From the NCBI RefSeq assembly GCF_003813905.1, contig NZ_RPFJ01000009.1, positions 99,342 through 163,341 on the forward strand: a stretch of 64,000 nt of DNA, read 5' to 3'. Of this stretch, positions 50,920 to 59,554 are shown piece by piece. Within the stretch, counting starts at the first letter, position 1, and every line of letters begins with the position of its first letter. The notes beneath the pieces were generated by a model, which was not told the origin of the DNA, ran no database searches, and saw only the letters and a list, made by a program, of their open reading frames with translations. The position numbers were made by a program, and so were the translations under genes. The stretch is from Aureibaculum marinum. GTDB lineage: Bacteria > Bacteroidota > Bacteroidia > Flavobacteriales > Flavobacteriaceae.

Positions 50920-51501
50920 ATGACACACTATATAAAAACATTAAGCCTTTTATTTTTAGTTACACTTTTATTCTCTTGTAAAAATACCAAAAGAGATATA
51001 ATGAAACAAAGTGATGTTGTAACAGATTCTATTAACGAAACAGATAAAAAAACGATAAGAGCAATTGGAGAAACACTTACACCAAATGCCAAAAAAAAAG
51101 TTGAGAATTGGGTCGCATATAAACAGTTAGATAATTTATTAGATAATTTTTATAGCAGTTCACCTAATGAGGTATTAAATCTTTCAAAAGAACTATCTAC
51201 TACCACAAAACAATTAAAAGATTCTATTAAAATAGAAAGGTTTAAACAACCAGATGTACTTATTAGAATTAATGTTATTCATAATTATGCGTTGCGTTTA
51301 GCTGATATGTCTACAATTCCCAGCATTACAGCTGATGAAGTAAAAGAAGAAACTCAAAATATTTTAGATGCTTTTTCAGCCTTAAACTCAAAAATCAATA
51401 ATTTAACAAAAACAGAAGAATTAGAAGAAGAATTAAAAGAATATGACGCTCCTATTTTGTTAGAAAGGGAAGACTCTCTATTAACCAAAGATTTAAAATA
51501 A
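50920..51501 (+). CDS. Helical lipoprotein, function unknown
   Basis: A 193-residue exported lipoprotein. The signal MTHYIKTLSLLFLVTLLFSC ends in a lipobox with the modified cysteine at residue 20. The mature part is charged and probably all helical, ending in an acidic stretch (TEELEEELKEYDAPILLERE). I do not recognise a family. The promoter overlapping the alternative start settles the N-terminus. It precedes a small barrel protein gene by 66 bp but that gene has its own promoter. A role in the envelope is all that can be inferred. Confidence 0.72.
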   Translation: MTHYIKTLSLLFLVTLLFSCKNTKRDIMKQSDVVTDSINETDKKTIRAIGETLTPNAKKKVENWVAYKQLDNLLDNFYSSSPNEVLNLSKELSTTTKQLKDSIKIERFKQPDVLIRINVIHNYALRLADMSTIPSITADEVKEETQNILDAFSALNSKINNLTKTEELEEELKEYDAPILLEREDSLLTKDLK

Positions 51502-51542
51502 AGTATTTGATAATTTCTATTCTAAAAACGAAATACTTGTAA

Positions 51543-51550
51543 TATATTTG
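51543..51550 (+). promoter_or_regulatory. -7 promoter element for the small barrel protein gene
   Basis: TATATTTG matches TAnnTTTG, 17 bp before the ATG at 51568. Confidence 0.6.
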
Positions 51551-51567
51551 CTGAAAAAATATTACGC

Positions 51568-52059
51568 ATGAAAAACATACTCACTATTGGTCTTTTACTA
51601 AGTTTTTTATTTACTAATGCACAAGCTTTTACCGGCAAAGAAGATAGCAAGTTTCAAGTAGGTGCTAATTTTCAACATAATGCAACTTCTATAAATGTAA
51701 CTTATGATTACGGATTAGGTGAGAATTTTTCTGTAGGCGTAGTATCTTCCTATGCTTTAGGCATACCTGAATCAGTAGATGCTTCATTTGACAATCGATT
51801 TGACTTAAAAGCTAGATTTAATGCCAACATTGGTTCTGTATTAAATATAGATGAAAATTTTGATTTTTATCCAGGATTAAGTTTTAGTTTAAAGAACTTT
51901 GGCGGTCATGCTGGTGCTCGTTATTTTTTCAGTGATGGTTTTGGAGTATTTACTGAAGTTAATTTTCCTATAGCCAAATATAAATCTGGTGATTTGACCC
52001 CTGCTCAAGAAATTCACAATCAATTCACTGTTGGTATTGGTACAGTATTTAACCTTTAA
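51568..52059 (+). CDS. Small outer-membrane beta-barrel protein (DUF6646-like)
   Basis: A 163-residue exported protein. Signal peptide 1-20 (FLFTNAQA). The mature part consists of alternating hydrophobic strands: FQVGANFQHNATSINVTYDY, FSVGVVSSYALG, FDFYPGLSFSLKNFGGHAGA and NQFTVGIGTVFNL, ending in an aromatic/leucine terminal strand as in BamA substrates. About eight strands would fit, comparable to an OmpX/OmpW-sized barrel. Ligand and role unknown. It is convergent with recX. Confidence 0.8.
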   Translation: MKNILTIGLLLSFLFTNAQAFTGKEDSKFQVGANFQHNATSINVTYDYGLGENFSVGVVSSYALGIPESVDASFDNRFDLKARFNANIGSVLNIDENFDFYPGLSFSLKNFGGHAGARYFFSDGFGVFTEVNFPIAKYKSGDLTPAQEIHNQFTVGIGTVFNL

Positions 52060-52085
52060 AAACTGAAATTAGATTACCTTAAACA

Positions 52086-52559
52086 TCACGAGGTCAATTC
52101 TAATACTTTATCATAAACAAGATGGCTTTCCCATCCACGATAACGTAAATAATCTATCAATTTTTTTCTTCTTTTCTGAATATCTGTTTCAGTTAGTTGT
52201 GCATTCTTTTTTTCAGCTAGCTCATTAAATGTAGCCAGATACTCATCTTCATCAATTTCTAGTAAAGCTTTTGTTATGTTATAACTTGTAATCTTTCTAT
52301 GTTTTAATTCCCTAACAATTCTATCTTTGCCCCATTTTTTTATATAAAACTTACCTCTCGCATAACTTTTTGAAAAACGCTCTTCATTTAAAAAATCATG
52401 TTCTAACAAATGTAATATAACCTCTTCTTTCTCTTTAGAAGATAAATACATTTCATAAAGTTTACTTTCAATTTCTGCATGACAACGTTCTTGGTAAACA
52501 CAGTAACTTTCAAACTTTCGTTTGGCTTCTTCTAATGTATAAAATTTTTTATTTTTCAT
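52086..52559 (-). CDS. recX: RecA regulator RecX
   Basis: A 157-residue helical-repeat protein that modulates RecA filaments. Family features are ESYCVYQERCHAEIESKL, HDFLNEERFSKSYARGKFYI and KWGKDRIVRELKHRKITSY, then YLRYRGWESHLVYDKV at the end. recA is not in the window. A TAnnTTTG promoter lies 31 bp upstream, following the terminator of the RNase G gene, so recX is its own unit. Confidence 0.9.
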   Translation of the reverse strand: MKNKKFYTLEEAKRKFESYCVYQERCHAEIESKLYEMYLSSKEKEEVILHLLEHDFLNEERFSKSYARGKFYIKKWGKDRIVRELKHRKITSYNITKALLEIDEDEYLATFNELAEKKNAQLTETDIQKRRKKLIDYLRYRGWESHLVYDKVLELTS

Positions 52560-52590
52560 AATAAATGTGTCCCAATTAGCATGAACAAAA

Positions 52591-52598
52591 CAAAGTTA
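52591..52598 (-). promoter_or_regulatory. -7 promoter element for recX
   Basis: The minus strand reads TAACTTTG (TAnnTTTG), 31 bp upstream of the recX ATG and downstream of the rng terminator. Confidence 0.55.
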
Positions 52599-52626
52599 CT
52601 TTGAAATATGAAATTTAGGCAAAAAA

Positions 52627-52653
52627 AAACCTGCAAATTAAATTTGCAGGTTT
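52627..52653 (-). terminator. Intrinsic terminator after rng
   Basis: A perfect inverted repeat with 13-bp arms (AAACCTGCAAATT and its complement) about one base. On the minus strand it is followed by a run of Ts (complement of 52619-52629). It lies 22 bp past the rng stop. Confidence 0.85.
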
Positions 52654-52675
52654 ATTATGATATAATAATACTACC

Positions 52676-54214
52676 TTATTTTATCTCGTTGTCATCTTTA
52701 TCAAAAAAATGATATTCAAGATATTGGTAAGCATCTCTAGGTATAACTTTAATCCACTTTTTATATTTAAAAAACCATTTTTGTTGAATCGAGGGCACCC
52801 CCTTTTTAAGATAAGATTCTACAAAGGAATGAGTATGAAGTGTTATTCCTTTTTTAGACTTATCAATAATCCGTTCTAAATGATTTTCTATTTTATCTAC
52901 CAAAATTATGGGAGCCTCAACTTCGCCATTTTTATTTGGATTTTCTTCTTTTGTTTTAATGACCATCTCAGGCCTTACACGTTGCCTTGTAATTTGTACT
53001 AAGCCAAATTTACTAGGAGGTAAAATTTTATGCTTAGTTCTGTTTGACTTCATTTCTTTCTTTAAATGATCATACAACTTTTGTCTATGACTTGCTGTAT
53101 GCATATCTATAAAGTCTACTACTATAATACCTCCCATATCACGCAATTGCAACTGTCGAGCTATTTCAGTCGCTGCAATTAAATTTACTTCTAGTGCAGT
53201 GTCTGCTTGCGAATTGGCTTTATTTGAACGATTACCACTATTTACATCAATTACATGCAATGCTTCAGTATGTTCAATAACTAAATATGCTCCTTTTGGC
53301 ATTGATACTGTCCTACCGAATGCTGTTTTTATTTGTTTCTCTATACCATACTTTTCAAATATTGGCAATTTAGCTTTATATAATTTGACTATAGAAACTT
53401 TTTTAGGAGCAATACGCTCTAAATAATGTTTTAATTCTTCATACAATTCAGCATCATCAGTGACAATACTAGTAAATGAATCATCAAAAATATCACGTAA
53501 AATAGAGGAAGCTCTATTTAATTCAGACAGCACTTTTGCTGGAGCTTGAGCTCTAGGCAAGTGTTTACTTAAGTTGACCCATCTTTGTAAAGAGTTTTGT
53601 AAATCTTTATCTAGTTCAGCAACTTTTATACCCTCGGCAACCGTTCTTAAAATAACGCCAAAGCCTTTGGGTTTAATACTTTTTGCAAGTCGTTTTAGCC
53701 TTTCTTTTTCTTTTTTGTTCGATATTTTTTGAGATACCGAAACTCTATCTGAGAAAGGTACTAATACCAAATATCTACCAGCAATAGAAAGTTCAGAACT
53801 TATTCGAGGCCCTTTGGTTGATATCGGCTCTTTAACAACTTGTACTAATAAATTTTGACCAGCTTTTACAACTTGGTCAATTGATCCATTTTTATTTATG
53901 TCTTTTTCTAAATGGAAGTCTTTTAAAGTGTAATCTTTTAGTTTACCCGTGCTTACTAACTTAATGTACTTTGTTAAAGATAACAGTTGCGGTCCTAAAT
54001 CATGATAATGTAAAAAAGCATCTTTTTCACTACCTACATTTACAAAAGCCGCATTTAAACCTGACAAGGTCTTTTTAATTTTAGCTAAAAAAATATCACC
54101 AACATTAAAATTATTGTCATTTGTTTCTTTATGTAACTCATTAAGTCTACCATCTTTTAATAAGGCAAAATCTATATCAGAGGAAGTTGATCTAATTATT
54201 AATTCTGTTTTCAC
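52676..54214 (-). CDS. rng: Ribonuclease G/E
   Basis: A 512-residue endoribonuclease. An S1 RNA-binding domain spans 38-125 (VGDIFLAKIKKTLSGLNAAF). The catalytic metal aspartates are in HVIDVNSGNRS and IIVVDFIDM. The length and lack of a long C-terminal scaffold favour RNase G over RNase E, and the zinc-link CPxC is not evident. It is expected to mature rRNA and start mRNA decay in the cytoplasm. Just upstream lie bTHX and HU on the same strand, but a strong terminator separates them. Confidence 0.92.
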   Translation of the reverse strand: MKTELIIRSTSSDIDFALLKDGRLNELHKETNDNNFNVGDIFLAKIKKTLSGLNAAFVNVGSEKDAFLHYHDLGPQLLSLTKYIKLVSTGKLKDYTLKDFHLEKDINKNGSIDQVVKAGQNLLVQVVKEPISTKGPRISSELSIAGRYLVLVPFSDRVSVSQKISNKKEKERLKRLAKSIKPKGFGVILRTVAEGIKVAELDKDLQNSLQRWVNLSKHLPRAQAPAKVLSELNRASSILRDIFDDSFTSIVTDDAELYEELKHYLERIAPKKVSIVKLYKAKLPIFEKYGIEKQIKTAFGRTVSMPKGAYLVIEHTEALHVIDVNSGNRSNKANSQADTALEVNLIAATEIARQLQLRDMGGIIVVDFIDMHTASHRQKLYDHLKKEMKSNRTKHKILPPSKFGLVQITRQRVRPEMVIKTKEENPNKNGEVEAPIILVDKIENHLERIIDKSKKGITLHTHSFVESYLKKGVPSIQQKWFFKYKKWIKVIPRDAYQYLEYHFFDKDDNEIK

Positions 54215-54342
54215 TCTGTATAAGTTTTGTATCTATACCTAATAAGGTATAGACTGATTAAAAAAATGTTTACGAGTTTTTTTATTAACCCGATGAAATT
54301 TGTGTTTGCAAATTTCTTTTCAAAGAACGATTTGATACTACT

Positions 54343-54378
54343 AAAAAGAAAAAATAGCTTAAGCTATTTTTTCTTTTT
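54343..54378 (-). terminator. Terminator built into the 3' end of the bTHX gene
   Basis: A perfect palindrome with 18-bp arms (AAAAAGAAAAAATAGCTT and its complement). The bTHX lysine codons and stop codon (54364-54366) form the 5' arm on the minus strand, and the 3' arm ends in T-rich sequence. Confidence 0.8.
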
Positions 54379-54456
54379 GTGTCTGTTTTGTCTACTTCTT
54401 TTTTTACGCTTGTGAGTAGATATTTTACTGCGTTTTCTTTTTTTACCGCTTGGCAT
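54364..54456 (-). CDS. Ribosomal protein bTHX-like mini-protein
   Basis: A 30-residue, extremely basic peptide: MPSGKKRKRSKISTHKRKKR followed by SRQNRHKKKK. This matches the small ribosomal-subunit protein THX type found in Thermus and in Bacteroidota, where it fills a gap in 16S rRNA at the head of the 30S subunit. It is too short for ordinary gene thresholds. It lies 27 bp downstream of the HU gene on the same strand and may be co-transcribed. Its stop codon is inside a strong terminator stem. Confidence 0.85.
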   Translation of the reverse strand: MPSGKKRKRSKISTHKRKKRSRQNRHKKKK

Positions 54457-54483
54457 AATCTATATCTGTTTTATTGTGAATAC

Positions 54484-54774
54484 TTATTTTACTGGCACAT
54501 TTTTTTTAACACCTTCTACAAATACTTTAGCAGGCTTAAAAGAAGGAATGTTGTGTGCTGGAATTTTTATAGTTGTATTTTTAGAAATGTTTCTACCTGT
54601 TTTTTCTGCTCTAGTCTTAATAATAAAACTACCAAAACCTCTTAAATAAACATTTTCATTGCTTTCTAGTGAATCCTTTACTTCTTTCATAAAATCTTCA
54701 ACTACTCTTAATACATCAACCTTTTCAATACCAGATTTTTCTGAAATATTGGCTACAATCTCTGCTTTTGTCAT
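54484..54774 (-). CDS. HU/IHF-family DNA-binding protein
   Basis: A 96-residue histone-like protein. It starts MTKAEIVANISEKSGIEKVD, has the beta-arm region LRGFGSFIIKTRAEKTGRNI and ends NIPSFKPAKVFVEGVKK, matching the conserved proline-containing arm tip (KIPAHNIPSFKP). It would bend and compact DNA as a dimer. A TAnnTTTG promoter is 44 bp upstream. bTHX follows after 27 bp. Confidence 0.94.
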   Translation of the reverse strand: MTKAEIVANISEKSGIEKVDVLRVVEDFMKEVKDSLESNENVYLRGFGSFIIKTRAEKTGRNISKNTTIKIPAHNIPSFKPAKVFVEGVKKNVPVK

Positions 54775-54818
54775 TCTAAATTTATTTTATTATTGTTATA
54801 AGTGTATTTTTTGGCTGG

Positions 54819-54826
54819 CAAAGATA
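54819..54826 (-). promoter_or_regulatory. -7 promoter element for the HU-bTHX unit
   Basis: The minus strand reads TATCTTTG (TAnnTTTG), 44 bp upstream of the HU start codon. Confidence 0.6.
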
Positions 54827-54882
54827 AAACAATAAATCAATTTTAACTAGCCTATCTGTTAAAATTTAAAGGTATAAATCCT

Positions 54883-54890
54883 TAATTTTG
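54883..54890 (+). promoter_or_regulatory. -7 promoter element for mutY
   Basis: TAATTTTG matches TAnnTTTG. It lies 17 bp before the mutY ATG, leaving a very short leader. Confidence 0.6.
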
Positions 54891-54907
54891 CGTGTTTTAT
54901 TAAAACT

Positions 54908-55942
54908 ATGGTTTTTTCAGAAATATTAATAAATTGGTATGAACAAAATAAACGCGATTTACCATGGCGTAAAACTACCAATCCTTATCACATATGGTTA
55001 TCAGAAATTATACTACAACAAACTAGAGTAAATCAAGGGTTAACGTATTATAATAAGTTTGTAAACACCTTTCCTGACATAAAAGATTTAGCAACCGCTG
55101 ACGAAGAAAAAATACTTAAATTATGGCAGGGATTAGGTTATTATTCAAGAGCAAGAAATCTTCATTTTTCTGCTAAATATATAACAAACGAATTAAATGG
55201 AAAGTTTCCGAATACCTACAAAGACCTTTTAAAACTCAAAGGCGTAGGAGATTACACAGCCTCAGCCATTGCTTCTATTAGTTACAATAAACCTTGTGCA
55301 GTTGTTGATGGTAATGTTTATAGAGTTTTAGCGAGATATTTTGGAATTAAAACAGCTATTAATAGTCCCGAAGGTATCAAATATTTTAAAAAATTAGCAA
55401 CACAGTTATTAGATATTAATAATCCCGCAACATTCAATCAAGCAATAATGGAATTTGGTGCTATTCAATGTAAACCAAAAAATCCTGATTGTAATACCTG
55501 TCCTTTACAAAATTCATGCAAAGCTTTTTCAAACAAAACAATTGACAAACTACCCGTAAAACATAAAAAATTAACTATTAAAAATAGATTTTTCAATTAT
55601 TTAGTAATTATAAATGCCAATAACAATATTATAATAAATCAACGTACAGGTAAAGGTATATGGGAAAACCTATACGAATTTCCTCTCATTGAAACTCATC
55701 AAGAAATTGATATAAATGAACTTATTCTAATGGATGAATTTCAACAAATAATTACTGAAAAGAGTGAGATCTCATTATTTAACCATAAACCAATTACACA
55801 CAAGCTATCTCACCAACATTTATCAGTTAAATTTTGGATAATAACTACGAAAAAGAAATACAAAAACAGCATTTCATTAGATCGTTTGAAAAAATATCCA
55901 GTACCAACTTTAATAAACAACTTTATAGAAGTCTATTTTTAA
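54908..55942 (+). CDS. mutY: A/G-specific adenine DNA glycosylase
   Basis: A 344-residue repair enzyme removing adenine mispaired with 8-oxoguanine. Helix-hairpin-helix LLKLKGVGDYTASAIASI and the catalytic aspartate in VVDGNVYRVLAR are clear. The 4Fe-4S loop is C-x6-C-x2-C-x5-C (CKPKNPDCNTCPLQNSC, near residue 195). The C-terminal third is NUDIX-like, for recognition of oxoguanine (QRTGKGIWENLYEFPLI). It is the first gene of the typical flavobacterial series mutY-ssb-gldE-gldD; ssb starts 71 bp later with its own promoter. Confidence 0.94.
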   Translation: MVFSEILINWYEQNKRDLPWRKTTNPYHIWLSEIILQQTRVNQGLTYYNKFVNTFPDIKDLATADEEKILKLWQGLGYYSRARNLHFSAKYITNELNGKFPNTYKDLLKLKGVGDYTASAIASISYNKPCAVVDGNVYRVLARYFGIKTAINSPEGIKYFKKLATQLLDINNPATFNQAIMEFGAIQCKPKNPDCNTCPLQNSCKAFSNKTIDKLPVKHKKLTIKNRFFNYLVIINANNNIIINQRTGKGIWENLYEFPLIETHQEIDINELILMDEFQQIITEKSEISLFNHKPITHKLSHQHLSVKFWIITTKKKYKNSISLDRLKKYPVPTLINNFIEVYF

Positions 55943-55987
55943 CTTTTGAATTTAATATTTTTAACTATATTAGATTTATATTTTCAT

Positions 55988-55995
55988 TATCTTTG
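55988..55995 (+). promoter_or_regulatory. -7 promoter element for ssb-gldE-gldD
   Basis: TATCTTTG matches TAnnTTTG, 18 bp before the ATG at 56014. It excludes the longer reading frame from 55834, which overlaps mutY. Confidence 0.65.
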
Positions 55996-56013
55996 ACAAC
56001 AATTATTAAAACA

Positions 56014-56463
56014 ATGGCTGGTACACTAAATAAAGTAATGTTAATTGGGCATTTAGGTGATGAAGTAAAAATGCACTATTTTGAAGGAGGTAATTCTATT
56101 GGAAGATTTCCTATAGCTACAAATGAAACTTACACAAACAGACAAACAGGAGAAAGAGTAACTACCACCGAATGGCATAACATTGTCGTTAGAAATAAGT
56201 TAGCAGAAATTTGTGAAAAATATTTAAGTAAAGGCGACAAAGTATATGTTGAAGGAAGAATCAAAACCCGACAATGGGATGATCAAAGCGGCTCTAAACG
56301 ATATACTACAGAAATTCATGCATTGGAAATGACTTTTTTAACGACTAAAAAAGATATAGATAGCCAATCTAAAAGTACACCCACTGCATCTTCTGCAGAA
56401 CAAACTATTAAACCTCAAATTAATGAGGCTCCGCAAGAAAATGACGACGATTTACCATTTTAA
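56014..56463 (+). CDS. ssb: Single-stranded DNA-binding protein
   Basis: A 149-residue OB-fold protein that coats single-stranded DNA. It begins MAGTLNKVMLIGHLGDEVKM, contains FPIATNETYTNRQTGERVTT and YVEGRIKTRQWDDQSG, and ends with a flexible tail and the acidic tip DDDLPF, the docking signal for repair partners. The start chosen is fixed by the promoter and by family alignment; an upstream frame overlapping mutY is rejected. gldE follows after 21 bp. Confidence 0.95.
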   Translation: MAGTLNKVMLIGHLGDEVKMHYFEGGNSIGRFPIATNETYTNRQTGERVTTTEWHNIVVRNKLAEICEKYLSKGDKVYVEGRIKTRQWDDQSGSKRYTTEIHALEMTFLTTKKDIDSQSKSTPTASSAEQTIKPQINEAPQENDDDLPF

Positions 56464-56484
56464 GTTTAATTTAACAGCATAATC

Positions 56485-57801
56485 TTGGATCCCGAACCTT
56501 CGAGTTTATTTTTACTAATTACTATAGACTGGTCTTTTGCCACTGGAATGATTGCTCTTATTATTTTATTAATAATATCTGCTTTAATTTCTGGATCAGA
56601 AGTTGCATTTTTTTCTTTATCAAAAACAGAATTAAACAATGCTGAAGACTCAAAGAAAAACAACTTAGTATCCTCCATATTAGAACAACCAAAAAAATTA
56701 TTAGCAACTATCTTAATTACTAATAATTTTATCAATATTTTAATTGTTTTGCTTTTTGCTTACTTAGGCAATTACCTCTTTAGCAATATTTCCAATGCTT
56801 TACTACGCTTTGGGCTGGAAGTGATTTTAGTCACCTTTTTAATTTTATTATTTGGTGAAGTACTACCTAAAGTATATGCCAACAGAAATGCCCTGAAATT
56901 TGCCACCTTTATGGTAAACCCTATAAATGCCTTACGTATTTTACTTACTCCTCTAAGTATTCCACTTTTAAATTTAACAGGAATAATAGAACGAAGGTTA
57001 GGTAAAAAAAATTCAGATTTTTCTGTAGAAACACTATCTCAAGCTTTAGAATTAACAACTGAAGAAGGTACCTCAAAGCAAGAACAAAAAATATTACAAG
57101 GAATTGTAACTTTTGGCAACACTGAAACTGTTCATGTAATGTGCCCTAGAACAGATTTATTTGCTTTACCTGATAGTGATAACTTCTCTGAAGTAGTTGC
57201 TAAAATTATCAAACACGGACACTCTAGAATTCCAGTATATCACGAAAATATTGACGAAATTATAGGAGTGTTATATTCTAAAGATTTATTACCTCATCTT
57301 AATAAAAAAACATTTAATTGGAAAAAAGTAATCCGAGAACCATTTTTTGTTCCTGAAAATAAAAAATTAGACGATTTACTTAAGGAATTTCAGGAAATGA
57401 AAAATCATTTAGCCATTGTTGTTGATGAATACGGAGGTACCTCTGGAATTGTAACTTTAGAAGATGTTATTGAAGAAATTGTTGGTGATATTAGTGACGA
57501 ATTTGACGATAATGATTTAAGCTATTCTAAAATTGATGCAAACAATTATGTGTTTGAAGGTAAGATTGCCTTGAAAGACTTCTACAAAATATTAAAAATT
57601 GATGAGTCTATATTTGAAGAAAACAAAGGTGAAGCCGAAACGTTAGCTGGTTTTATTTTAGAAATAAATCAAAAGTTTCCACTATTAAATGAACAAATAC
57701 TATTTAATGACTATATTTTTAAAATAGAAGTGATTGAAAAAAAACGTATAAAACAAATAAAAGTAACAAAACCTGATACACAAAATGTTACCACTACTTA
57801 A
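56485..57801 (+). CDS. gldE: Gliding motility-associated protein GldE
   Basis: A 438-residue membrane protein. A DUF21/CNNM-type membrane domain with about four helices spans 15-160. CBS-domain pair from about 205-330 (CPRTDLFALPDSDNFSEVV; IVVDEYGGTSGIVTLEDVI) and a CorC_HlyC domain at the end (345-430). In Flavobacterium johnsoniae GldE partners with GldD in gliding and the type IX secretion pathway. The gene starts with TTG (56485) and the product begins MDPEPSS, as the family does. It overlaps gldD by 17 bp. Confidence 0.92.
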   Translation: MDPEPSSLFLLITIDWSFATGMIALIILLIISALISGSEVAFFSLSKTELNNAEDSKKNNLVSSILEQPKKLLATILITNNFINILIVLLFAYLGNYLFSNISNALLRFGLEVILVTFLILLFGEVLPKVYANRNALKFATFMVNPINALRILLTPLSIPLLNLTGIIERRLGKKNSDFSVETLSQALELTTEEGTSKQEQKILQGIVTFGNTETVHVMCPRTDLFALPDSDNFSEVVAKIIKHGHSRIPVYHENIDEIIGVLYSKDLLPHLNKKTFNWKKVIREPFFVPENKKLDDLLKEFQEMKNHLAIVVDEYGGTSGIVTLEDVIEEIVGDISDEFDDNDLSYSKIDANNYVFEGKIALKDFYKILKIDESIFEENKGEAETLAGFILEINQKFPLLNEQILFNDYIFKIEVIEKKRIKQIKVTKPDTQNVTTT

Positions 57802-58351
57802 AAACATTTCACTAGCCATAATTGCTATTATACTATTTACCTCGTGCAATTCTGAAGAAGTATTACCTAAACCTAAGGCCTATTTACGTTTAGAATACAG
57901 CCCTCCAACTTATAAAGAAATAATCTCTGACTGCCCTTATAATTTTGAAATATCTGATTTGGCTCAAGCTGAATTTAACCAAAAATGCTGGGTAAATATT
58001 AAATATCCAAAACTAAAAGCTTCACTTAATATTACCTACAGACCCGTAGAAAACAATCTTGCCGAGTTATTACGAGAGTCTGAAAAACTGACTTACAACC
58101 ATACAATAAAAGCAGACAACATTATATCTACTAATTATGAAGATATTTCTTCTAAAAAACATGGTGCTTTAAGAGAAGTTATTGGAAATGCTGCCTCACC
58201 ACTACAGTTTCATTTGACGGATAATACTAAACATTTTGTAACAGGAGCCTTATATTTTAAAGCAAAACCCAACTATGATTCAATTTTACCTGCAGTTAAA
58301 TATATTGAAAAAGATCTTCAGCACATTGTAGAAACATTAAAATGGAAATAA
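57785..58351 (+). CDS. gldD: Gliding motility lipoprotein GldD
   Basis: A 188-residue lipoprotein. The signal ends in IILFTSC with the modified cysteine at residue 21. The mature start PKPKAYLRLEYSPPTY is characteristic of GldD, and CPYNFEISDLAQ and NQKCWVNIKYP contain its conserved cysteines. GldD is required for gliding and chitin use in Flavobacterium johnsoniae and works with GldE. It overlaps gldE by 17 bp. Its presence suggests surface motility or at least type IX secretion; other gld genes are outside the window. Confidence 0.93.
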   Translation: MLPLLKNISLAIIAIILFTSCNSEEVLPKPKAYLRLEYSPPTYKEIISDCPYNFEISDLAQAEFNQKCWVNIKYPKLKASLNITYRPVENNLAELLRESEKLTYNHTIKADNIISTNYEDISSKKHGALREVIGNAASPLQFHLTDNTKHFVTGALYFKAKPNYDSILPAVKYIEKDLQHIVETLKWK

Positions 58352-58435
58352 CTTTTACACACCTTTGTACCCTCTAATTAAAAAAACAACATTTAACAAA
58401 TACCATTAACAATAGTAACTTAAAGATTTTTAAAA

Positions 58436-59494
58436 TTGACTCTTTCAAATTATAAATACTCAAAAACAATTAGAATTTGGTTAATTATTGGTTTGGTTAT
58501 GCTAATTGGACAAGTTGTACTTGGTGGCATAACTCGATTAACTGGATCTGGACTTTCGATAACTCGATGGGATATAGTTAGCGGAACAATTCCGCCTTTA
58601 AATGTAGAACAATGGCAAGAAGCTTTTGACCTTTACAAAGAAACCCCACAATACCATAAAATTAACTCGCATTTTGACCTTTCTGACTTTAAATTCATTT
58701 ATTTCTGGGAATATTTTCACAGACTATGGGTGAGAATTCTAGGGTTTATTTTTCTAATCCCCTTCATTATATTTGTTATTAGAAAAAAAATTGACTTTTA
58801 TTTAATAAAACGACTATTTCTAGTTGTACTATTTGCAGCACTTACTGCTTCCGCAGGATGGATTATGGTAAAAAGTGGCTTAGTTGACCGCCCTTGGGTA
58901 AACGCTTACAAACTAACCTTGCATTTTATATTAGCATTAACAAGTATTGTATTTATGGTTAAAACCATTGCCGACGTGTATAATTTCAATAACAATTCAG
59001 AAAAAAAACCAGGTATTATTATACCAATTTTTATAGGTGTTACCTATATTCAAATGATTTTTGCAGGACTTATGGCTGGTATGAAAGCAGGATTGTATTA
59101 TCAATCATGGCCAGATATGAATGGATATTTCATTCCAAAAGTACTTCACCAATTAGAAAATTGGAAATGGATGAACCTTACCAACTACGACACCTTCATA
59201 TTTGCCCCTGCATTAATACAGTTTATTCACCGCTTATTAGCATATCTTCTAATTTTTTTTACGGTGTATTTGTATTACACCTATAGAAAAATAACTTCTA
59301 GATTGTCAAAATTATGGTTAAACATAATTACAATTCTAATATTTGTACAACTAACATTAGGAGTATTGATTGTTTTAAACATAAACCCTGGCATACCATT
59401 ATTTTATGGCGTTATGCATCAATTGATAGGTTTACTATTTTTCATTAGCCTATTCTTTTTTTACTTTTCATTAAGAAAAGAACCAACAAAATAA
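58436..59494 (+). CDS. ctaA: Heme A synthase (COX15/CtaA)
   Basis: A 352-residue polytopic inner-membrane enzyme that oxidises heme O to heme A for cytochrome oxidase. Eight helices are visible. Heme-ligand histidines are in WEYFHRLWVRILG (helix 2), KLTLHFILAL, FIHRLLAYL and GVMHQLIGLL. Start GITRLTGSGLSITRWDIVSG is the family core. The gene starts with TTG at 58436; the next ATG is at residue 22 within helix 1, so it is rejected. No other oxidase genes are adjacent. It ends at a strong terminator. Confidence 0.91.
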   Translation: MTLSNYKYSKTIRIWLIIGLVMLIGQVVLGGITRLTGSGLSITRWDIVSGTIPPLNVEQWQEAFDLYKETPQYHKINSHFDLSDFKFIYFWEYFHRLWVRILGFIFLIPFIIFVIRKKIDFYLIKRLFLVVLFAALTASAGWIMVKSGLVDRPWVNAYKLTLHFILALTSIVFMVKTIADVYNFNNNSEKKPGIIIPIFIGVTYIQMIFAGLMAGMKAGLYYQSWPDMNGYFIPKVLHQLENWKWMNLTNYDTFIFAPALIQFIHRLLAYLLIFFTVYLYYTYRKITSRLSKLWLNIITILIFVQLTLGVLIVLNINPGIPLFYGVMHQLIGLLFFISLFFFYFSLRKEPTK

Positions 59495-59500
59495 TTTACA

Positions 59501-59533
59501 AAAAAAAGGCTTCCAAATTGGAAGCCTTTTTTT
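59501..59533. terminator. Bidirectional terminator between ctaA and the LEA-like gene
   Basis: A perfect inverted repeat with 16-bp arms (AAAAAAAGGCTTCCAA and its complement) about one base, with T-runs on both strands. It lies 6 bp after ctaA and 21 bp after the convergent lipoprotein gene. Confidence 0.88.
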
Positions 59534-59554
59534 ATAGAGTTTTAATGTTAAGAA

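Noticed and set aside
54227..54645. Plus-strand frames of 62 and 88 codons
   Set aside because: They are antisense to the bTHX and HU genes and rich in Phe/Cys/Leu, as expected from reversed lysine-rich coding sequence.
55834..56013. 60-residue N-terminal extension of SSB
   Set aside because: It overlaps mutY, contains the ssb promoter TATCTTTG, and the OB fold starts at the ATG at 56014.
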